Shown here: one piece after another, positions 6,041 through 9,356 of the stretch
Layout of the letters: each line of letters opens with the position of its first letter
Position numbering within the stretch: position 1 is the stretch's first letter
NCBI GenBank assembly: GCA_013695335.1
Contig: JACDAR010000120.1
Coordinates: forward strand, 1 to 9,356
Length of the DNA: 9,356 bases
Reading direction: 5' to 3'
Origin: Rubrobacter sp.
GTDB lineage: Bacteria > Actinomycetota > Rubrobacteria > Rubrobacterales > Rubrobacteraceae
Position numbers and translations under genes: made by a program
The notes under the pieces: generated by a model
Told to the model about the DNA's origin: nothing
What the model saw: the letters and a program-made list of their open reading frames with translations, nothing else
The model's database searches: none

Positions 6041-6075
6041 AAGCTGAAAGCTGATTGCTGAAAGCTGGCTGCTAA
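6041..6075 (+). repeat. Tandem 7-base repeat array abutting the tsaD start codon
   Basis: Five heptads follow without gaps: AAGCTGA, AAGCTGA, TTGCTGA, AAGCTGG, CTGCTAA. The first two are identical and the others keep the GCTG/GCT core at the same phase. The last heptad ends in TAA directly before ATG 6076, so the array occupies exactly the place where a Shine-Dalgarno site would be, and none is visible. Seen as two longer copies, GCTGAAAGCTG occurs at 6043-6053 and 6057-6067. Confidence 0.85.
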
Positions 6076-7065
6076 ATGATCCTCGCCATCGAAACCTCCT
6101 GCGACGATACGTGCGCCGCCGTCGTCCAGCCAGACGGACGACGCGCGCTCTCGAACGTCGTCCACACCCAGACGGAGCACGCGCGCTACGGCGGTGTCGT
6201 CCCCGAAGTTGCCTCCCGCGCCCACCTCGAAAGGATAGACGGCGTGATCGAAGCGTCCCTGACCGAGGCGAGCGTCGCCCTCGATGACGTGACGCAAGTC
6301 GCTGTGACGGTGCGGCCAGGTTTGATCGGGGCTCTCCTCGTGGGCGTCGCCGCCGCGAAGGGACTCGCCTATTCCAGAGAACTTCCGCTCGTGCCCGTCA
6401 ACCATCTCAAAGGTCACGTCGCCTCGGCGTATCTGGCTGACCCAAAGTTGGAGCCGCCTTTCGTGGCCCTGATCGCCTCCGGCGGACACACAGCCCTCTA
6501 CTCTGTCGACGCAGACGGCCGGATGAACCTCCTCGGCGAAACCCTGGACGACGCCGCTGGCGAGGCCCTCGACAAGGGCGCAAGGATGCTCGGCCTCGGG
6601 TTCCCTGGCGGACCCGAGATCTCGAAGTCCGCGAAAGAAGGAGACCCCAAACGCTACGATTTCCCTGTCGCCCTCAAAGGTAGAGACAACCTGGATTTCA
6701 GCTTCTCCGGCCTGAAGACGAGCCTGCTGTACAAGCTGAAGTCGCTCGGTGAAGAAGGAACACACGAGAACCTTCAGCACCTTGCCGCGAGCTACGAGTC
6801 CGCGGTCGTCGAGGCGCTCTCCCGCAAGATGCTGCGCGCCGCCGACATCCACGAATCCCCGACGCTCGTCGTGGTCGGTGGTGTTGCCGCAAACGGCCTG
6901 CTGCGCCACAGGATCGGGGAAGAATGCGAGAAGTTGGGGCTGCGGCTCGTCGTGCCGTCACCAGAGTTGTGTACGGATAATGCCGCCATGATTGGGGCCG
7001 CCGCGGCCCGTTCTCCGATCATCCCGTTCCCGGACTATCTTGGCCTGAACGCCCGCAGCGTCTAG
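6076..7065 (+). CDS. tsaD: tRNA N6-adenosine threonylcarbamoyltransferase TsaD
   Basis: The 329-residue catalytic subunit of t6A37 synthesis transfers the threonylcarbamoyl group from threonylcarbamoyl-AMP to tRNA, with TsaB and TsaE (encoded upstream). Motifs: ILAIETSCDDT (2-12), GGVVPEVASRAH (39-50), the metal-binding pair His110/His114 in NHLKGH, ASGGHT (about 136-141), GETLDDAAGEALDKGARMLGLGFPGGP, DFSFSGLKT (about 213-221), VVVGGVAANGLLR, and CTDNAAMIG with the C-terminal metal-ligand Asp. The start is fixed: TAA at 6073-6075 is in frame directly before ATG 6076, and homology begins at residue 2. No SD precedes it; a heptad repeat does. One oddity is Arg80 in VTVRPGLIGALLVG, where the family normally has Gly (GPGL). 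The stop shares CTAG (7062-7065) with the convergent zinc-ribbon gene. Confidence 0.96.
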   Translation: MILAIETSCDDTCAAVVQPDGRRALSNVVHTQTEHARYGGVVPEVASRAHLERIDGVIEASLTEASVALDDVTQVAVTVRPGLIGALLVGVAAAKGLAYSRELPLVPVNHLKGHVASAYLADPKLEPPFVALIASGGHTALYSVDADGRMNLLGETLDDAAGEALDKGARMLGLGFPGGPEISKSAKEGDPKRYDFPVALKGRDNLDFSFSGLKTSLLYKLKSLGEEGTHENLQHLAASYESAVVEALSRKMLRAADIHESPTLVVVGGVAANGLLRHRIGEECEKLGLRLVVPSPELCTDNAAMIGAAAARSPIIPFPDYLGLNARSV

Positions 7066-7331
7066 GAAGCGTGCGCCCCTGAGAGGGCGCGTTCCCGCTC
7101 CTCGCCATCGAGAACGATGCTCCTTGCACACGTCGAGCAGGTCGCGTGGACGTTATCCGCGTGGTTCTTGACGTAGAAGAAGATCATCTTCTTCGGGACG
7201 CGGTAGATGATGTGTTCGGTCCTTGCCCCGCAACGTTCGCAGTCCCGTTCCCCGCGCCCGAGTTCCTTCGGGATGCGGCTAAGGCTGGGGATCCTATCCG
7301 GGATGGTCCCTGGTATTTTTATGCGGTCCAT
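7062..7331 (-). CDS. Small zinc-ribbon protein
   Basis: The 89-residue protein has a positively charged N-terminal third, then DCERCGARTEH (Cys31, Cys34), IIYRVPKKMIFFYVKNHADNVHATC, and CSTCARSIVLDGEERERAL (Cys65, Cys68). Two CxxC knuckles 30 residues apart form a classic zinc ribbon, reminiscent of short zinc-ribbon proteins of unknown function. His40, His57 and His62 are additional potential ligands. The open frame extends upstream to 7457, but that part would cover the groEL promoter and CIRCE, so ATG 7331 is preferred. No SD is seen; TACAAT ends 7 bases before the ATG, consistent with a leaderless mRNA. It is divergent from groEL and lies where groES is commonly found in this cluster. It could be a heat-linked or redox-sensing accessory protein, but nothing in the sequence proves that. 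Confidence 0.78.
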   Translation of the reverse strand: MDRIKIPGTIPDRIPSLSRIPKELGRGERDCERCGARTEHIIYRVPKKMIFFYVKNHADNVHATCSTCARSIVLDGEERERALSGAHAS

Positions 7332-7334
7332 GGT

Positions 7335-7363
7335 TTGAATTGTAGCGCTTCCAGGAATATACT
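7335..7363 (+). promoter_or_regulatory. groEL housekeeping-sigma promoter
   Basis: TTGAAT at 7335-7340 and TATACT at 7358-7363 are separated by exactly 17 bases and match the vegetative -35 (TTGACA) and -10 (TATAAT) consensus at four or five positions each. The predicted transcription start is about 7370, one base before the CIRCE operator, which is the standard arrangement for HrcA-repressed chaperonin genes. The resulting leader is about 79 bases. Confidence 0.8.
7339..7344 (-). promoter_or_regulatory. Candidate -10 element of the zinc-ribbon gene
   Basis: Minus-strand TACAAT is followed by 7 bases and then ATG 7331, the spacing expected of a leaderless transcript. The -35 region at 17-20 bases is weak. 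The hexamer overlaps the groEL -35 element (7335-7340) by two bases, so RNA polymerase probably cannot occupy both promoters at once. Confidence 0.42.
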
Positions 7364-7370
7364 CTCGACA

Positions 7371-7397
7371 TTGGCACTCTAAACGCCAGAGTGCCGA
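7371..7397 (+). promoter_or_regulatory. CIRCE operator (HrcA binding site)
   Basis: TTGGCACTC at 7371-7379, nine bases, then GAGTGCCGA at 7389-7397. The consensus is TTAGCACTC-N9-GAGTGCTAA. The third base and its partner are changed together (A:T to G:C), which keeps symmetry; one mismatch (G for A at 7396) breaks perfect dyad symmetry. HrcA is known to repress chaperone genes through this site and is released on heat shock. hrcA itself is not in this window. Confidence 0.9.
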
Positions 7398-7448
7398 AGA
7401 GCGGGGCTCCCCGCAAAGACCTGTGTAGTCTAACAAAGGAGGACTCAG

Positions 7449-9071
7449 GTGGCGCATAAAGAGTTGAAGTTCGACAGCGAGGCACGCCGGGCGCTGGAAG
7501 GCGGGGTAAACAAGCTCGCCGACGCGGTCAAGGTGACGCTAGGTCCCAAGGGCCAGTACGTCGTGTTGGACAAGAAGTTCGGTTCGCCGACCATCACCAA
7601 CGACGGCGTGACGATTGCCAGGGAGATCGAGCTCGAGGACATCTTCGAGAACCAGGGCGCTCAGCTAGTCAAGGAAGTAGCAACCAAGACCAACGACGTC
7701 GCTGGCGACGGGACCACCACCGCCACCGTTCTGGCGCAGGTCATCGTGCGCGAGGGCCTCAAGAACGTTGCGGCCGGTGCGAACCCCGTGATCCTGCGGG
7801 CCGGAGTGGACAAGGCAGTTACCGCCGCCGTGGAGGCCATCCAGGGCCAGGCCACGGAGATCTCGGGCCGCGATGAGATCTCGCGCGTCGGAGCCATCTC
7901 GGCTCGTTCGGAAGATATCGGCAACGTCATCGCCGACGCCATCGACAAGGTCGGCAAGGATGGGGTGGTGAACGTCGAGGAGGGCCAGACCTTCGGGCTG
8001 GAGCTCGAGTTCACCGAGGGCATGCAGTTCGATAAGGGCTATCTCTCGCCGTACTTCGTCACGGACCAGGAGAGGATGGAGGCGTCGCTCGACGACCCGT
8101 ACATCCTCATCGCCAACCAGAAGATCGGCAACGTCCAGGACGTTCTGCCGCTTCTGAACCAGGTGATGCAGTCCAACCGTCCGCTCCTCATCATCTCCGA
8201 GGACGTGGAGGGCGAGGCTCTTGCCACCCTGATCGTCAACAAGCTGCGCGGCACGTTCAACGCGGCGGCGGTCAAGGCCCCTGGCTTCGGCGACCGGCGC
8301 AAGCGGATGATGGAGGACATCGCAACCCTCACCGGCGGCGAGGTCATCACCGAGGAACTGGGTCTCAAGCTGGAGAACACCCAGCTCAACCAGTTGGGGC
8401 GGGCCCGCAGGGTCGTCATCACCAAGGACGACACCGTCATCGTTGACGGCGCGGGCGACACCGAGCGCATTACGGGGCGCATCAACCAGATCCGCTCCGA
8501 GCTCGAGTCCACCGACTCGGACTTCGACCGTGAGAAGCTGCAGGAGCGTCTCGCCAAGCTCGCCGGCGGCGTTGCCGTCATCAAGGTGGGCGCCGCTACC
8601 GAGACGGAACTCAAGGAACGCAAGCATCGTGTTGAGGACGCCCTCTCCGCGACCCGCGCCGCCCTCGAAGAGGGCATCGTTCCGGGCGGTGGTGTGGCCC
8701 TGCTGCACGCGCAGCAGCCCGTCACCGACCTGCTCGACTCGCTCTCGGGCGACGAGCGCACCGGCGCGACCATCGTGCACCGGGCGCTCGAGGAGCCTAT
8801 CCGCCAGATAGCTTCCAACGCCGGTTCCGACGGCTCCATAGTCGTTGACAAGGTCAGGAATCAGGGCGGCGCCTTCGGCTTCAACGCCCTCAGCGGCGAG
8901 TACGAGGACCTCGTTCAGGCCGGAATCATAGACCCGGCCATGGTCACCCGGAGCGCGTTGCAGAACGCGGCTTCCATCGGCAGCCTCATAGTCACGACCG
9001 AGGTCGTGGTGGCCGAGCCCGAGGAGGACGCGCCCGCTATGCCCGGCGGTGGCATGGGCGGCATGATGTAA
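7449..9071 (+). CDS. groEL: Chaperonin GroEL (60 kDa, Hsp60)
   Basis: This 540-residue group I chaperonin forms the double heptameric ring that folds proteins with ATP and GroES. Landmarks: VTLGPKGQYVVLDKKFGSPTITNDGVTIAREIELED (ATP pocket, about residues 28-63), GDGTTTATVLAQ (about 85-96), the apical domain in the middle, KAPGFGDRRKRMMEDIA, the VEDALSATRAALEEGIVPGGG signature containing the ATP-hydrolysis Asp, and a C-terminal MPGGGMGGMM tail. The Gly-Gly-Met tail fits the housekeeping GroEL2 type in Actinomycetota rather than the His-rich GroEL1 type. The start is GTG 7449 with a strong AAGGAGG at 7436-7442 (6-base spacing). It is controlled by the promoter and CIRCE upstream, and terminated at 9096-9128. 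No groES precedes it, so the co-chaperonin must be encoded elsewhere. Confidence 0.98.
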   Translation: MAHKELKFDSEARRALEGGVNKLADAVKVTLGPKGQYVVLDKKFGSPTITNDGVTIAREIELEDIFENQGAQLVKEVATKTNDVAGDGTTTATVLAQVIVREGLKNVAAGANPVILRAGVDKAVTAAVEAIQGQATEISGRDEISRVGAISARSEDIGNVIADAIDKVGKDGVVNVEEGQTFGLELEFTEGMQFDKGYLSPYFVTDQERMEASLDDPYILIANQKIGNVQDVLPLLNQVMQSNRPLLIISEDVEGEALATLIVNKLRGTFNAAAVKAPGFGDRRKRMMEDIATLTGGEVITEELGLKLENTQLNQLGRARRVVITKDDTVIVDGAGDTERITGRINQIRSELESTDSDFDREKLQERLAKLAGGVAVIKVGAATETELKERKHRVEDALSATRAALEEGIVPGGGVALLHAQQPVTDLLDSLSGDERTGATIVHRALEEPIRQIASNAGSDGSIVVDKVRNQGGAFGFNALSGEYEDLVQAGIIDPAMVTRSALQNAASIGSLIVTTEVVVAEPEEDAPAMPGGGMGGMM

Positions 9072-9092
9072 AGAGTCTCGACAGAGACTCTT
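9071..9092 (+). other. Perfect 9-bp stem-loop at the groEL stop codon
   Basis: AAGAGTCTC (9071-9079), loop GACA, GAGACTCTT (9084-9092) make an uninterrupted 9-bp hairpin that begins on the last base of the groEL stop codon. It has no T-run behind it, so it is not itself a standard terminator. It may protect the mRNA 3' end or assist the terminator that follows 4 bases later. Confidence 0.7.
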
Positions 9093-9095
9093 CCA

Positions 9096-9128
9096 GGCGG
9101 CGCTCCCTTGCGGGGGCGCCGTCTTTTT
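9096..9128 (+). terminator. Rho-independent terminator of groEL
   Basis: GGCGGCGCTCCC (9096-9107) pairs with GGGGGCGCCGTC (9112-9123) over 12 positions, ten Watson-Crick and two G-T wobble, around the loop TTGC. TTTTT (9124-9128) follows directly. This is a canonical, strong intrinsic terminator and separates groEL from the small membrane-protein genes downstream. Confidence 0.93.
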
Positions 9129-9206
9129 GTTTCTCGGGTGTATCGTCGGGGGTACAAAGCGTGTCTAAGGAGGACAAACGAGCGAAATCACGGGGAGGTG
9201 AGGACA

Positions 9207-9290
9207 TTGAGGTCGGGTAACCTGGTGTACATTCTGGTGGTGATTATCCTGGTGATAGTCGCAATATTGCTGCTCTCGCGGCTTATCTAA
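9207..9290 (+). CDS. Tiny single-pass membrane protein
   Basis: A 27-residue product starting at TTG 9207, consisting of RSGNLVY and one hydrophobic helix (ILVVIILVIVAILLLS) ending RLI. GGGGAGGTG at 9192-9200 is a good ribosome-binding site for this start; GTG 9198 would add three residues but is too close to the SD. The frame is open upstream to 9108, but that part runs through the terminator hairpin and is not believable as coding. A second small hydrophobic ORF with its own strong SD follows after 16 bases, which supports the idea of a pair of small membrane peptides. Function is unknown. Confidence 0.55.
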   Translation: MRSGNLVYILVVIILVIVAILLLSRLI

Positions 9291-9306
9291 CAAGGGAGGT
9301 TGGCGC

Positions 9307-9356
9307 ATGAGAGGGATACCGGGCGGGATCGTCGGTCTGGTAGTCATCGTCATCCT
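9307..9356 (+). CDS. Start of a second small hydrophobic protein (truncated by window end)
   Basis: ATG 9307 is preceded by GGGAGG at 9294-9299 with 7-base spacing, a clear SD. The 16 complete codons in the window read MRGIPGGIVGLVVIVI and are strongly hydrophobic after the first few residues, suggesting a membrane segment. It probably forms a unit with the 27-residue ORF just upstream. The rest is outside the window, so length and family cannot be judged. Confidence 0.6.
   Translation, partial: MRGIPGGIVGLVVIVI

Noticed and set aside
6041..6075. CRISPR or mobile-element end at the heptad array
   Set aside because: The units are 7 bases without spacers, no inverted terminal repeats or transposase are near, and no target-site duplication is visible.
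5929..6909. 326-codon minus-strand open frame antisense to tsaD
   Set aside because: tsaD on the plus strand carries all its motifs; the antisense frame has no recognisable domain and also overlaps the acetyltransferase start.
7332..7457. N-terminal extension of the zinc-ribbon ORF to 7457
   Set aside because: The extra 42 residues would lie over the groEL promoter, CIRCE and SD, and show no zinc-ribbon homology; ATG 7331 also has a well-placed -10.
7665..8780. 371-codon minus-strand open frame antisense to groEL
   Set aside because: A known kind of artefact opposite conserved G+C-rich groEL; the product is a mirror of groEL codon bias with no domain features.

Overview
The window is G+C-rich, densely packed bacterial chromosome. 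The gene order is nnrD (3' part), a CBS-domain gene, alr, two tiny membrane-protein genes, a type-4 uracil-DNA glycosylase gene, tsaE, tsaB, rimI, then (after a minus-strand pair) tsaD and groEL. This is the conserved housekeeping neighbourhood of Actinomycetota (compare nnrD, alr, tsaE, tsaB, rimI, tsaD, groES/groEL in mycobacteria). The CIRCE-controlled groEL, the GTG/TTG starts and the gene complement suggest a deep-branching actinobacterium of the Rubrobacter kind. That placement is inference; no search was run.

Layout. 1-5119 (+): a compact, probably co-transcribed run of nine genes with gaps of 0-80 bases and several overlaps. It covers nicotinamide nucleotide repair (nnrD), a CBS-pair protein, D-alanine supply for peptidoglycan (alr), two small membrane proteins (the second a PspC-domain protein), a [4Fe-4S] uracil-DNA glycosylase homologue, and tsaE-tsaB-rimI. 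5116-5959 (-): a small two-TM basic-tailed protein and a RimJ/RimL-like acetyltransferase. 6076-7065 (+): tsaD, which completes the TsaB/TsaD/TsaE set for tRNA t6A37 synthesis. Its start codon is preceded by a tandem array of 7-base repeats instead of a Shine-Dalgarno site. 7062-7331 (-): a small zinc-ribbon protein. 7335-9128 (+): promoter, CIRCE operator, groEL with a Gly-Gly-Met tail, and a strong intrinsic terminator. 9129-9356: a tiny membrane-protein ORF and the start of a second one.

There is no phage, transposon, CRISPR array, toxin-antitoxin or defence system here. The points worth a second look are local: a type-4 UDG homologue that has lost two expected uracil-pocket residues while keeping its Fe-S ligands; the heptad repeat abutting tsaD; overlapping divergent promoters between groEL and the zinc-ribbon gene, where groES would be expected; two minus-strand genes with -10-like hexamers 6-7 bases from their ATG (possible leaderless mRNAs); and two convergent gene pairs whose stop codons interlock in one CTAG.
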